Positions 20,030-31,298 of a DNA stretch of 64,000 nucleotides are shown piece by piece. How positions within the stretch are numbered: position 1 is the stretch's first letter; the number at the start of each line of letters is the position of its first letter. Under the pieces are notes generated by a model. It was not told the origin of the DNA. It saw nothing but the letters and a program-made list of their open reading frames with translations, and did not search any database. The DNA is from Amphibalanus amphitrite (lineage: Eukaryota; Arthropoda; Thecostraca; Balanomorpha; Balanidae). The translations under genes and the position numbers were made by a program. The DNA lies in contig NW_024883012.1 of assembly GCF_019059575.1 (NCBI RefSeq), positions 1-64,000 of the forward strand, in the 5' to 3' direction.

Positions 20030-21870
20030 ATGTGGGACCCCAGTGCGAACATTTGGGACCCCAATTGTCATTTTGGGACCCCAATAGTGGAGGCCCCCGA
20101 GACGCACCAGCTACTTTACAAACGGAGGTCCGATGTTCATATAGAAGGTTCTCTGTATAAATAGGAGGCCCCTTGGACAAATCGGAGGCCCTGTTGGACA
20201 AATGGGAGGCTCCCTGTAGAGCACTTCACGGATAGGCTTTTTAGGATCCGGCCCGGCCCATATCCGGCAAGTCATATCCAGATCCGCCCATTATCCGCCT
20301 TTCTTTGAATATCAGAATCCGGCCCACCCATGGCCCGTATTGCAGCCAAACTTCCAAAAAATATCCGTAATAATCCGTTTCACCAATAACTGGTTTCACC
20401 CAAAACTGGACTAACAAATTCAATCTAAGGGACCAGACAGCCATACATCTCACAGACCATCATGGTTCCAAAAACCATGCTTATAAACCTAAAACCACAT
20501 GAAAATCACCACATTGGTAAACTAGGTATCAATTTTTAACTTCAATGTTGAATGTTAAAATTTTGATCCGTTTTGATCCGGGTTCAACCTTCAATTCCCA
20601 AATCCGGCCCGCCCATATCCGTTCTTTTTTAACAAATTTAGAATCCAATCCTATCCGGTCCGTGGATTTATCCGTGGATAACGGATTTATCCGGCCCATG
20701 AAGTGCTCTAGCTCCCTGGACAAATAGGAGGCCCCCTGAACAAGTAGGAGGCCCCCTAAACAAGTAGGAGGCCCCATGGACAAGTATTGGACATAGGAGG
20801 CCCCCTCTGTACGAATAGGAGGCCCCCTAGGCCTGGACAAATAGGAGGCCCTAGACCTAGACAAACAGGAGGCCCCTTTCACAAAAGGAGGCCCCCTGGC
20901 CAATTAGCAGCCCCCTGGACAAATAGGAGACCCCCTGGACGAATAAATAGAAGGCCACTGGATAAATAGGAGGCCCTCTGAACAAGAAGGAGGCCCCCTG
21001 GATAAAGAGGAGGCCCCCTAAAAATAGGAGCCCTCTGGATAAATAGGAGGCTACTTTAACCAATAGGAGGCCCCCTGGACAAATAGGAGGCCCCCTGAAC
21101 AAGTAGGAGGCCCGCTGGACAAATAGGAGGGCTCTTGGGCAAATAGGAGGCCCCCTAGAAAAATAACAGCCGCTTGGACAAATAGGAGGCCCCCTGGACA
21201 AATAGGAGGCCCCCTGTACAAAAAGGGGACCTCTTGAACAAATAGGAGCCCCCATGGACAAGTAGGAGCTAGAGGCCCTCTGTACGAATAGGAGGCCCCT
21301 GAACAATTAGAAGGCTCCCTTAACAAAAAGGAGGCCCTTCAAAAAAGGAGGCCCAAGTGGGAGACCCCTGGACAAATAAGAGGCCCCTGCACAATTATGA
21401 GACCCCTGGTCGAATAGAAGACCCCTGGATAACTAGGAGGCCCCTGGACAAATAGGAGGCCCCTGAACACGTAGGAGGCCCCCTGGATAAAGAGGAGGCC
21501 CCCTGGAAAATAGAAGCCCCCTGGATAAATAGGGGACCTTCTGGACAAACAGGAGGCCTCCTGGACAAATATGAGGCCCCCTAGACGAATAGGAGGCCAC
21601 TTGGACAAATAGGAGGCGCCATTAACCTATAGGAGGCCCCCTAGACAAACAGGAAGCCCTCTGTAACAGTAGGAGGCTCTCTGTACGTACAAATAGGAGG
21701 CCGGCGCTCGACCTGTAGAAGCTTAGCTGTATGTACAAAAAGGAGGCTCTCTGTGCAAGTAGTCGAAGTAGGAGGCTCTCTGTACTGTATGATGTACCTA
21801 CAAATAAGAGGCCCCCTGGGCAACTTAGAGGCTAGGTACACAAATCGGAGGTCACCTATAAAAAAGCGGG
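20030..21870. repeat. Large 20-bp GGCC minisatellite array
   Basis: Some 50 or more copies of AGGAGGCCCCCTGGACAAAT and variants, with a few diverged units from 20030. It is interrupted by a small hAT-like element at 20217-20710. It lies exactly between two family D TTAA elements. Open frames of up to 149 codons on the minus strand are repeat artefacts. Confidence 0.9.
20217..20710. mobile_element. hAT-like MITE with perfect 8-bp duplication GCTCCCTG
   Basis: Ends TAGAGCACTTCACGG and, in inverse, TAGAGCACTTCATGG. GCTCCCTG stands at 20209-20216 and 20711-20718. Internally ATCCGGCCC and ATATCCG words recur many times. Confidence 0.85.
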
Positions 21871-21922
21871 ACTCTGTTGGAATACCCGTTTGAATAAATT
21901 GTTTTCCTGATATTCAAATTAT

Positions 21923-23064
21923 TTAATCCTCGCCCGCACATGGGGGGGGGGGGGGCAGTGGTTGCCACCCTCCCCCCAGGGTTTTTTCTGCTCTGCACTC
22001 AACATTTTGATTGCTAGAAGCCGGATGTTTCGTATAGCTATAGCTGCTTCTCTATCCTTTCTTAGCGTCCATTGAAAATTCCAAGTTTCTGTGGTTTTGG
22101 TTTCGGAGATATGACCTTATTCTTCAGGTGATGTCATAACCCAAGTGACAAATACCCAATATCTTGCGTTGGCTATGGGTCTTATGAGCTTTTGACACCT
22201 TGATTTTGGCCTTTTTTGCCAGTCTTACCTCCCACCTATCATGGAACATGTTGTTCGATGATGTAGAGACGCTAGAGTCAGGGTCAAGGTCAGCCTAGGT
22301 CATCTAAAAATTTTGCGTTTTAGGCGAGCTGAATTTACTTTCGTGAAATTTCTTTGACTGTATATTTGGTAAAAGCTTCTCAGTTCATGATCTCATACTA
22401 TAGGGACACATTCATAATCGGTGCACACACCAGTATACACACAGACACACACAGACATACAAACACATATAATTGACCTTGACCTTACTTGACCTGAAAT
22501 GACCACAGCCAGCAAAAACCTAGTCGGATAGTGTGACAAAGAGGTTCTAGCTGGCTTGGCACCACAATACGGCAGCGTCATCGGTATATGATGAGCAGCG
22601 CACGTGATATTCCAACGGGCAACGGTGACCCCAAACAGTAACGTTCTTTAGTTTGACCTGACCTGGAAGGTCAATGACTGCCTGATGAGGTATGATATGT
22701 GTTTGTATGTCTGTGTATGTACTGATGTACCCTGACCCTGACATCTGTACATCGCAGACGGCAGAACAGCATGTTCAATGATAGGTGGGAGGTAAGATTG
22801 GCAAAAAAAAAAAAAACGACATCAAAGTGTCAAAAGCTCACAAGGCCCATAGCCAACGCAAGATATTGGGTATCTTAGAACAAGAACAAGATCATATCTC
22901 CAAACCCAAAAGCCACAGAAACTTGAAATTTTCAATGGAGGCTGAGAAAAGATAGAAAAGCAGCTATCCAAAAGTCAGATTTCTAGCTTAAAAAATGTTC
23001 AGTGTAGAGCAGAAAAACTAAATTGGGGGTGGCAACGCTCCCCCCAGGTGCGGGCGAGGGTTAA
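21923..23064. mobile_element. TTAA element, family D copy 2
   Basis: The left flank TTAA is followed by TCCTCGCCCGCACATGG (first C mutated to T). The right end GTGCGGGCGAGGG is followed by TTAA. Part of the interior is present twice (around 22090-22300 and 22680-22930), probably an internal duplication or recombination between copies. Confidence 0.8.
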
Positions 23065-23548
23065 CCCTCACACTTTCTGGGGTCGGTTAGATTCCTTGCG
23101 CAATGCTGTGCCGTTAAATTCTTTTTTATAATAAAGGCTTTTTGTGTTATTGTCGAAAGTGAAAAAGCCAGAAATTTTCGTCGATTTCGGTCGACGCGGG
23201 GGATATTTACATACAATGTCATCCTGCTGGCCTGGATCCATGAGTAAGGTCAGGCGGCGACCTACCATTTCTTTATTAATATTTAAAAAAAGTCATGGCG
23301 TCCGGGCTGTGACGAAAAATAAGTGGCCTAAATCCAATGAGAAAACTGGATTTGGGGGTACCTACCCTAGGTTTGGCTTCTGAGCCTCTGGTCCCCCAGT
23401 GAAAATTTCTTAGAGGAGGCCCTGGCGTGGTTCGTAAATTACCGCTTCCGCAATTGGAGGCCCCTAATTGCTTGGAGGCCCCCACTAAATGGAGGCCCCC
23501 TTGGACGTTTGGGACCCCAATGGTAATGTCAAAGTTTCACCCATGGGG
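23065..23548. other. Spacer between TTAA elements
   Basis: Contains a few diverged GGAGGCCCC units near 23410-23510 that echo the large minisatellite. No gene is seen. Confidence 0.45.
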
Positions 23549-24745
23549 TTAACCCGCGCCCGGCTGGGGGTCCTGGATTTCCACGCCCTGCTGGGGGGGG
23601 GGGGGTGTTTGAACACCCCCCCCCTTCTAACTCGGCTCCTGGGCCACGTAGCGATACGCGGAAGGCGGCGTTCGAAAGAGCGTCAAAAATAATGACGAAA
23701 TCACTTCGGTCAATTTTTTGGTCAGGTCAAAGGTCAGGTCACCAGAGGTCATTGAAGGCAAAATTTCGCCGATTTCCAGGTCGAATGTCGAAAATTTCCA
23801 AGAAGCCAACGCATAACTCGGGAACCAATAGAGCTACAGCGCCGCGGAAAAACGCATTCGATAGCCCTATTAACGCCCTTCCTGAGTAATTCTCTCAGAT
23901 TTGACCTAACGTCAACGGTTTTGCCTGCAGGGGGCAAAAACTGCAAAAATAGCCGATTTTTTCGGAAATAGTTTTCTGCAATAACTTTTGACCCAAGCCT
24001 TGTACGAGCTTACTTTTACCGGCATCGTGTTCCTCTCGTCAAGACGCATCGAATGAACTGTAACTTGACCTTGAAAGGTCAACTTGAAAATTTGACCTCA
24101 GGTCAAGGTCATGACCTGACCAGAAAGGGTCATGTTGCATATCAGTCGATCCGTATCGTCGAGCTGAACACATCTAAGGTGTTTTCATCGCTCTAGCATG
24201 CCTCTATCAAAAGTTATTTGCGAAAAACTGTTAGATACCATTCGTGACCTAAGATGACCTCAGGGCATAAACAGGGGTCACGGACACCATTTTCATGTTC
24301 AGTGTGTCTAAACCACTTGTAATTCAGTGTTTGGGAGTGTTTATAATGTCTTTCGTTCGAAAGAGACGCATTTCAATTTTCTCCCATTGACTTATAATGG
24401 GGAGGTCGCAAAATTGACCTGACCTTAGGTCATCGATATCAAAATTCTGAGATATACATTTTGTACATGCTATTGCTCTTAGCAATCGCTGAAAGTTTCA
24501 AAGCGATCGGTCATTCGGTGTAGCTATGACAGACATTGAAACTTTTTATGAGGTGAGGTCACTTCAAGTGACCTGGTGACCTGACCTTGAATACCCTCGG
24601 TCTGAAATTTTCACAACATGTGTAGAATTGATGCATGATAAGGTGTACCAAAAACGGCGGCGCTCCGCGCCGCCGTTTTTGAGATATTTGCGAAAAACCA
24701 CAAGGGGGGGTGTTCAAACACCCCCCCCAGCAGGGCGCGGGTTAA
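23549..24745. mobile_element. TTAA element, family E copy 1
   Basis: TTAA flanks. The left long end is CCCGCGCCCGGCTGGGG, then a second CTGCTGGGG word; the right short end is CAGCAGGGCGCGGG. The hairpin core is GTGTTTGAACAC. It has the internal 17-mer CCATTGACTTATAATGG near 24384 and a GC hairpin near 24656. A copy in inverse orientation is at 42519-43698. Confidence 0.85.
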
Positions 24746-25200
24746 GTTGTTTCCGCTAGTTTACAGGCTTGACACAGAGTCTGTCGCAACGTTCTGAGTA
24801 CGACACAGCAAGTCTCGAGTAAGACACAGCCTCTCTTCAACAAAAACTTACCACAATTATAAATACCGAGTGTGAACAGCAAAACACGGATAGTCTCTAT
24901 ATGTAAATCACAGTAAGTCCCAGCAAATCACAGGAAGTCTTCAGTAAAACACAGAGTTTCCTCAGTCGAAACACAGATCCTCTTCCGCAGAGGTGCACTG
25001 TGCAAGCAATCCTAAAAAAACGCGTTCTAAATAACACACGGTCCTCATGCACACAAATACTGCGACAACCTCAATACACAGCGTCAACAAAAACACCACT
25101 TCTCAACACAGCACAACGTCCTCAATAAAATAAAAGAAATCCTCAGAAAGACACAAACTCACTGTCAAGTCCCAACACACACCGTACTGCGACACTGCTC
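24746..25200. repeat. Degenerate CACAGAGTCC-type repeats
   Basis: Irregular 20-35 bp units such as CCTCAGTAAAACACAGAG. The same theme occurs at about 18660-18880. Confidence 0.5.
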
Positions 25201-25297
25201 TCAGCGCGTCGAATCCTGCCTGGCTATCGCTCACTAGCGCAATGACGCACACTTATCAGTGATGACTGGCGTTTGATCACCGATAGCAGGGCGACGG

Positions 25298-25376
25298 CGT
25301 GGCAAGAGGCGATATCAGGCTAGAGTACCGCGATAACGCTAGTCAGCGGGTTCGATCCTGCACGCCGCGTAGGCGA
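25298..25376 (+). other. tRNA-like or SINE-head sequence with Pol III A and B boxes
   Basis: An A-box-like TGGCAAGAGGCG at 25300-25311 and a B-box GGTTCGATCC at 25349-25358 stand at tRNA-like spacing. GGCGTG and CACGCC can form a six-pair acceptor-like stem. The T loop is one base short and no good anticodon arm is seen. A tRNA-derived SINE head or tRNA relic is likelier than a working tRNA. Confidence 0.35.
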
Positions 25377-25409
25377 CCGAGAAGCTTCCGTTGTGCGGGA
25401 TTCTTTTAG

Positions 25410-26090
25410 CTCGTTGACCTTAAAAGGTCATTTGGAAAATTTGAACTCAGGTCAAGATCATGACCTGACCGGAAAGGGTGATGTTGCATATCACTCGATA
25501 CGTATCGTCGAGGTGCATATATCTGGCATTTTTTCATCGCTCTAGCACGTCTCTATCAAAAGTTATAACCAAAAAACCGCTGGTGACCGTCCATGACCTG
25601 AGATGACCTCAGGGGCACACAGAGGGGTCAAAGGTGCATTTTTCCGATTCAGTTTGTCATGTTTACCTGTGAACCGATGTTTGAGAGGGTTTTGAACACC
25701 ATTCGTCCAAAAGAGGTGCATTTCAATTTTCCTTTCCCTTGACTTATGGGGAGGTCAGAAAATTGACCTGACCTTAGGTCACCGATATCAAAATTCGGAG
25801 ATAAAAATGTTGTACATACTTTTACTCATATCAATCGCTGAAAGGTTCAAGGCGATCGCTCAGTCGGTGTAGCTATTACGGAGATTGAAACTCTTTCTGA
25901 GTTGAGGTCACATGGCGTGACCTGGTGACCTGACCTTAAGAGCCCTGGGTCTGAAATTTTCACAGCATGTGCGGAAAAAATGCATGAACAGATATGCTAA
26001 AAACGCCGGCGCTCCGCGCAACCGTTTATGAGATATCTGCGAAAAACCGCAGGGATAAGTCAAACACCCCCAGCCCGGGGTGGGTTATTG
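25410..26090. mobile_element. Decayed family E TTAA element (left end lost)
   Basis: Parallels the interior and right end of family E, for example the CACAGCATGTG and GGCGCTCCGCGC segments. Its right terminus is eroded (GCCCGGGGTGGGTTAT). The left terminus is missing. Confidence 0.7.
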
Positions 26091-27542
26091 TAATGTATAA
26101 TGTTCAAAAGGATAATCATTCTAAAGCTTTCCAGTTCGATGATCATCATTTTGAAAAAGTCCTGTTTTAGATAATCCTTCTATCTGCTTCCCACGAACCA
26201 TACATTCTATTCTCGCATGCCTAACTTAGTGTTTGGAAGTTCAGCTTAAAGGACAAAAACAATCAAATGACATGCATTGCAGCCTTTATTACGCATCTTT
26301 TACAGCATACCTAATCCAAACCAAACAAAATTTCAGACCGATAGCGTAGTTTACGATGTCCGCTTTACTTTCATTGGCTGCGAATTGTAAGCATCTCAGC
26401 AACAGTCAAGAAAATCGATAACAAAGTAAATAACAATATCACCTCCTAATTTATCTCGCAAAATAACATATCGTACACACATGCCGGCTCCCCACAAGTT
26501 AACCAAGTTGCTAAACCTGGTAAACAAAACAAATTCTTGACAATTTTTGAACAAATAATCGCATGGTACAAGTAATCAGTTGCTTCTAATTAGGCATTAT
26601 CCAGTGAGCAATGTCATTTGTGTAGGCAACTGTAAAGGAAGTCATATCTTACTGCAAGCAACAACCATGCACGCGCTTTTTCACATTCAACCGGTCAGCA
26701 TACATCATACGCCAAGCTGAATTCAAACATAAAAGTCACACATGCCCACATTTTTACAAACGGTAAACGGTGTGAGGAGCATGGAACCTTCGCCGGTGTT
26801 CCTATAATAGCTATGAACAACTCATTCCAGTATCGTTGAGTTGGCAAACTTCTGATAGTTGACAGATGACACAAAGCTATAGCTACGTATCGGCAAAACC
26901 CTGGTCCATGTTTTTTACCTATGACAATAGATGGCGCTGTAAAAGGCAATAGATGGCGCTGTTGAGGCACTCAAACACCTCAGTGAAGCTAGAACTACCC
27001 TAGAACAGCCGCCTCGTCCGTGTTATACTTTTTATGCACACATCTCTCGTGCGTTGAACACTGCCCGGCAGCTTAATTCAGCAACGATCAGCGTCTTTTG
27101 TTTTATGGTGTCGCTTAAAAATATTGCTAGGCTTTTCTGCAACCCATCTCCACTCACATAAATTTCTTGGTTATTTACGTCGCTGATCGCATTAGTAGAA
27201 AATGCCTTGGCTTATTTCCTTACCAATCACACCGATAGACTTCCAGGCACGCCTATAGGCTAACGGTCGCTCTCATCCACAGCGATTCTACAGTTAAGTT
27301 TGTTGCATGCTGAGTGACAGATACAGGCACCAAGGCGACTGCATTTCACTGTTGGCGATTTTTCGGCTATGTTTGCTGCACAGTGCATCTGCAAGCACCT
27401 GCCAACGAAGCGTATGTCTCTGGTAAAATCACAACTTTTGGGTTCTACCACGTCGCATGTTGAATCTTTAGGCACCTGCACCGGGGCTAGCGCACGTAAC
27501 GCGTGCTACCCTCACTCTTCTAGTCGATGCGACCGATTGCGC
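26091..27542. other. 3' flank of the asparaginase-domain gene
   Basis: Unique sequence that probably includes the 3' untranslated region of the minus-strand gene ending at 27543. AATAGATGGCGCTGT is present twice near 26928 and 26949. No coding exon is supported. Confidence 0.4.
26285..26290 (-). other. Candidate polyadenylation signal (AATAAA)
   Basis: AATAAA on the minus strand, followed by a TG-rich stretch, about 1.25 kb downstream of the stop codon at 27543. It would imply a long 3' untranslated region. Confidence 0.4.
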
Positions 27543-28340
27543 TCACAAATACTCCTCGGCGATATTTTCTGTGATCGGACCTCCTTCCGACAACCTCCGA
27601 AGAAGCGATCTCGGACCACGACGTCCGCTTCCCAGAGGCCTTGTGTCTCCCTCCTCCTCCTCTAGAAGATCCTCCAGAGCTCGTTGAGGAAGGTGACGCC
27701 ACCCAGGTGGAAGAGTACGCCGAACACCCATCTTCTTCTGCGCAAGAAGAGGCGACTCGCTGGCATCATCTGGAACGACATCAGGTGACGGTGAAGCTTC
27801 ACCGTCGTGGATTGCGTCAGAGTCGACGATAGGGAGAGAAGAGAGCCCTGGGGAGCGTCGTAGCCCTCCTCCTCCAACGCTTGAACCTCCACCCACACCT
27901 CCAACGCTGGGAGACGTGAGCAGCGAGCCATTCGTCCTCACCGCAGGACGACGAGTCACAGCGAGAGACGGATCTGACGTCGTCTCGGGCTCTCTCCGCG
28001 CCGGTCGAGTGGCGGGCCTGGGAGGTAACGCAGGGCGTGATATCTGTGGACAGGACCTCGCACGTTGCGACTGAAGGTACTGGACGCTTGTCGAAAACAC
28101 CGCCTCCGCGTCTTGAAGAGGAGCTTGATCTGCGCCCCCTGGCCTTCGAGGGAGAGTCAGAGGAACGGGGACTGAGGTTTGACGGCGAGGTGGGTCCGGA
28201 GGTGCGCAGCGTAGTGGCAGCCGTGGTTCCGGTTGCGGTGTTGGTTCCCGGTCCCGCTCTGGGTCCGGTTCGGTTTCTGGTTCCGGGATGCTGTCGAGAA
28301 GGGATTCCCGGGAAGAACTGGTGGAGCGACGCTTTGCGAT
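27543..28340 (-). CDS. Asparaginase-domain exon 6 (disordered C-terminal tail)
   Basis: The acceptor is TTCCATCCCACAG. A single open frame of 265 codons starts IAKRRSTSSSRESLLDS and ends ENIAEEYL before TGA. It has P/E/R-rich stretches, a Gly-rich patch and an acidic LEDLLEEEEGD segment. A plus-strand open frame over part of it is a shadow. Confidence 0.75.
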   Translation of the reverse strand: MAKRRSTSSSRESLLDSIPEPETEPDPERDREPTPQPEPRLPLRCAPPDPPRRQTSVPVPLTLPRRPGGADQAPLQDAEAVFSTSVQYLQSQRARSCPQISRPALPPRPATRPARREPETTSDPSLAVTRRPAVRTNGSLLTSPSVGGVGGGSSVGGGGLRRSPGLSSLPIVDSDAIHDGEASPSPDVVPDDASESPLLAQKKMGVRRTLPPGWRHLPQRALEDLLEEEEGDTRPLGSGRRGPRSLLRRLSEGGPITENIAEEYL

Positions 28341-31298
28341 CTGTGGGATGGAAACGGGGAAAGATGGGTGTTAGTCTTTGCTGCTATAGTTCCTGACGCA
28401 AGCCTATAACTCGGAGCTATATCACAAATAGCATACTTATATTTGTAACTCAATTGCTGGTCTATAACGAACTGACATAGGTTAGCGTGTCACAGGAGAC
28501 TCAACCAATAAACTAAGGCAAGATACACGAAAAGTGACTTGACAAGTAGTGGCAATCTGTAAGTCTTGTCTGACTTGTCACAAGAGCTGTTCACTGACAT
28601 AAGAGCTGACTTGTCACAAGTTAGATCTGGACTCAAACCTAACTCTGTGGCCGCCCTGGATTGACTCCGCCGCTCTTTCAGTTATGACGCTAATCTAACC
28701 TTACATCTCGATCAGTGGCACTGCTACAGTTATCTAACCTGACTCTGCTCACTGCTGTAGCATCCCTGATCTGACTCTTTCATTGACTCTAACCTGATTC
28801 GGCTGGTCAACCAGCAGTGACTCCAGACTCCTCTGCCTCAGATGTTCACCAGAGCGAGGTCGAGTCATCTCTCCCGAGCGGGGGCGAGTCATACTCAGGT
28901 CACGTGACCTGGGCCGGCGACAGGGCAGAAATTGACCGTTTTCCGTGTCCCGTTCCATAGACTCACAAGGACAGACGAGGCCTGCGGGAAAATGGACAAA
29001 ATCGTCACATGAATAGAGACCATTCTTCATTCATTCATTCATTCGTTAGCTGTCTACCCTTCATTCATTCATTCATGCATTCATTCGTTAGCTGTCTGCC
29101 TTTCATTCATTCATTCATTCATTCATTCATTCATTCATTCATTCATTCATTCATTCATTCATTCATGCATTGGTTCGTCCATTCATTACCAGTTCGTCGA
29201 CATGTCACATTTCTTCCCCTCAGTTTTTCCTCATCCCACTATCCATACACGATACATGCTCCATGCCCATTTTCATCCTACTGCTAACTGTATGACCAAG
29301 TGTCATACGTGTATGACCAATGGGCCACGGATGTTCCATCACATCCCTTGTCTCACTAACCATTCATTGCGATGTAGACCCTGCTGTTACCGCTCCCCGG
29401 GAGGCTCTGCAGTGCTCCGAGAGCCATTCCGATGTTGAAGTCTGCGTCACTGTCTTTGAAAGCCTCAGGCGTGAAAGCGCCGGTGAATACTACAAGGCTG
29501 TGAATGGTGGGTAGAAAAGTGTTAGTATAGACAAGCAAGAATGTCTTGTGACCAGCCTATATAACACCAAACTGTCAAAATAAACGCGTGAACTGTCAAT
29601 GGGTCTGCTCCAGTCGCACTTCGTAACACCTCTAAACTCCTCCAAGAGCAAGATAGAGGAGGTTGGAGCGGGACCCTCCTTGGCTTTGTAGGGGCTAGAG
29701 CTGCCACCGGAACAGTGAAGCAATCTTGGAGGAGTTTAGAGATGTTAGGAAGTGCGACTGGAACAGACCCAATGTGTAACATCAGACTGTCAAAATACGC
29801 CAGTGGATTGTCATATGGGTTGGAAGAGTGTCGGTAGAAAATAAACAAGTCGACTGTCAACCAAAGACGGATCCAGAAAGGTGGTCTCGGATGTTCGGGG
29901 CGCGGCCATACATAACAAAGTATCTCTAGTAGCGAACTTTTCTTTAAAAAAAAATTACTCTTGAGAAAATGGTAAGCTTGCATCGATTTCGGGCGTAACG
30001 GGGTAAGAGGGGATGGGGGGTTGCAGGGATGCCCCAGGATCCGTCAGTGTTATAAAAAGTACAGCATATTGCTCATGCAGAACACATTCTGCCGAGAAAC
30101 AACACGGCACTGTCAAGCGATATCATCAGAATCATTAGTTATTGTCTGTTATTGTTGTAGTTATTATCATTAGTCTGTTATCTGTAGTTATTGTCTGCCT
30201 GCCTTCTTCCCTGCCTTCTCACTGTCTGCCTGACCAGCCGACACTTCTTACTCAGACAATACTCACTCTCTCACTAACTAACTTACCGGCTGTTGGTCCC
30301 CAGACAGGGTTGTAGCTGCTCCTGTAGCCACTGAGCGGTTTGTAGCATCGTATCCGTGCCGTGGGTGATGAGAATGCGATGTTGTGAGGCAGCCATTACC
30401 CTCGTAAGCAGCTTGTTCCTGGAGACGTCAGTTAGATCACGTCATTCGTCATATCAATGGATTGGGTAAATATGACATCACTGGGGCGATGTGGGTGGGT
30501 GGTGATATCATCTTTTAGGTCAATGCTTAGTCATCAACCTGAATACACAAGAATGGCTTGTTCCTGGTGGTATCAGATATATCACGTCACGGTATTCATC
30601 ATAACAAAAGGTAGGGTAAAAATTACATCACTTCGGCTATGAGGTGCCTATTATCTGCCTATTAAATACTGATGCCTGTTATATCTTTTAGGCGATCATT
30701 TGGTCATCAATCTAAGGACTCGAGGGTGGCTTTTAACTGACATCAGTTGGGTCACGTCATTCATCACGACAATGAGCAGAAAAGTATGGGATGTCCGGTT
30801 AGCAGGTTCCTAGTTGACCATGGTATAATGAGATATATTTTCAGCAAAAGAGCACGCCTCCCAATTGCTGACATAGAGACAATTGACAATTGCATCAGAA
30901 AATCAAATTCGTTTGTGTGTGTGCATGTGTTTTTAGGGGCTAAAACAGACTCTTTTCGCAGTCAGGAAATCGCATGCGAGAACCCATTCAAATACATTAA
31001 ATCAGCTCGCATCAATCGCATGCGCACATCCCGCATATGCTTCATAAGGGCATAATTTTTATTTGAATAAGCTCTCGCATGGGATTTCCTGACTGCGGAA
31101 AAGAGTCTGTTTCACCCAAGTGCGTCACTGACCTATCTTTCTCCGTCATCTCCAGACTGTCCTTCTTTGCGACCGTGTCATGCACGACCAGGGCGCTCCT
31201 TCCCGGCCGGAGACGTGCCAGGACGCGTTTCGATGCCGCCGAGTCGATCTCAAATGCGTACCCGCTTCTGGTGCGAGGGTAGCACTTGTCGATAGTGC
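27543..31298 (-). CDS. L-asparaginase N-terminal-domain protein with long disordered tail (5' exon missing)
   Basis: Exons 31133-31298, 30287-30418, 29361-29497, 28794-28981 and 27543-28340 splice in one frame to 473 residues. Every join agrees in phase. The first 165 or so residues match the catalytic N-terminal domain of the AnsA/AnsB asparaginase family. Visible motifs are GTIDK (nucleophile Thr), HGTDTM (second catalytic Thr-Asp), TGAFTPEAFKDSDADFN and VYIAMNG. In the family these act in hydrolysis of Asn to Asp and ammonia. The usual C-terminal domain of about 120 residues is absent. In its place is a tail of about 300 residues rich in Ser, Pro, Arg, Glu and Gly, with TRPRSGE repeats, low in predicted order. 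The first coding exon must supply a start and the T-G of TGGTIDK; I could not find it between 31300 and 39900. Introns rule out bacterial contamination. Whether the enzyme is active is inference. Confidence 0.85.
28794..28981 (-). CDS. Asparaginase-domain exon 5 (end of domain, start of tail)
   Basis: The acceptor is CATTTTCCCGCAG. LVCPCESMERDTENGQF aligns with the closing segment of short asparaginase domains. Two TRPRSGE repeats follow. The donor used here is CAG-GTTAGA at 28794; an alternative GTCACG donor upstream would shift the frame and end the protein near 28157. Confidence 0.75.
29029..29167. repeat. (ATTC)n tetranucleotide repeat
   Basis: Long perfect ATTC runs in the intron between asparaginase exons 4 and 5, with two short interruptions (GTTAGCTGTCTGCC type). 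Confidence 0.9.
29361..29497 (-). CDS. Asparaginase-domain exon 4 (TGAFTPEAF motif)
   Basis: The acceptor is CCATTCACAG and the donor GTTAGT. It has 45 codons, LVVFTGAFTPEAFKDSDADF to VYIAMN. The trailing G joins GC of the next exon to make Gly. Confidence 0.85.
29498..30286. other. Intron 3 of the asparaginase-domain gene
   Basis: CTAAACTCCTCCAAGA-like inverse copies at about 29632 and 29727 form an inverted pair of about 30 bp. CCAGGATCCGTCAGTG near 30030 resembles the right end of hAT-like elements, but no partner with matching flanks was found. Confidence 0.5.
30287..30418 (-). CDS. Asparaginase-domain exon 3 (HGTDTM motif)
   Basis: The acceptor is ACGTCTCCAG and the donor GTAAGT. It has 43 full codons from NKLLTRVMAASQHR through ILITHGTDTMLQTAQW to CLGTNS. 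The trailing CG joins C to make Arg. Confidence 0.85.
30419..31132. other. Intron 2 of the asparaginase-domain gene
   Basis: Inverted arms around GACTCTTTTCGCAGTCAGG (near 30948) and CCTGACTGCGGAAAAGAGTC (near 31088) enclose about 130 bp, probably a small MITE. Two related 50-bp blocks with TCACGTCA(T/C) near 30436 and 30590 are also present. Confidence 0.5.
31133..31298 (-). CDS. Asparaginase-domain exon 2 (GTIDK motif)
   Basis: The acceptor is CTTCCCAACAG and the donor GTCAGT, which is not a strong site. It reads G, then TIDKCYPRTRSGYAFEID and on to KKDSLEMTEKD. The last two bases AG join G of the next exon to make Arg. Confidence 0.85.

Noticed and set aside
20857-21608. Minus-strand frames rich in LLFVQGASYLSRG-like repeats
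   Set aside because: They are translations of the 20-bp GGCC minisatellite.
28037-28396. Plus-strand 119-codon frame
   Set aside because: Lies opposite the disordered-tail exon of the asparaginase-domain gene, which has consistent splice phases.
29860-30048. hAT-like element with GACGGATCCAG and CAGGATCCGTCAGTG ends
   Set aside because: Ends look similar, but flanking 8-mers do not match.
27543-31298. Bacterial contamination as source of the asparaginase
   Set aside because: Domain is divided by four spliceosomal introns with consistent phases and flanked by host-type repeats.
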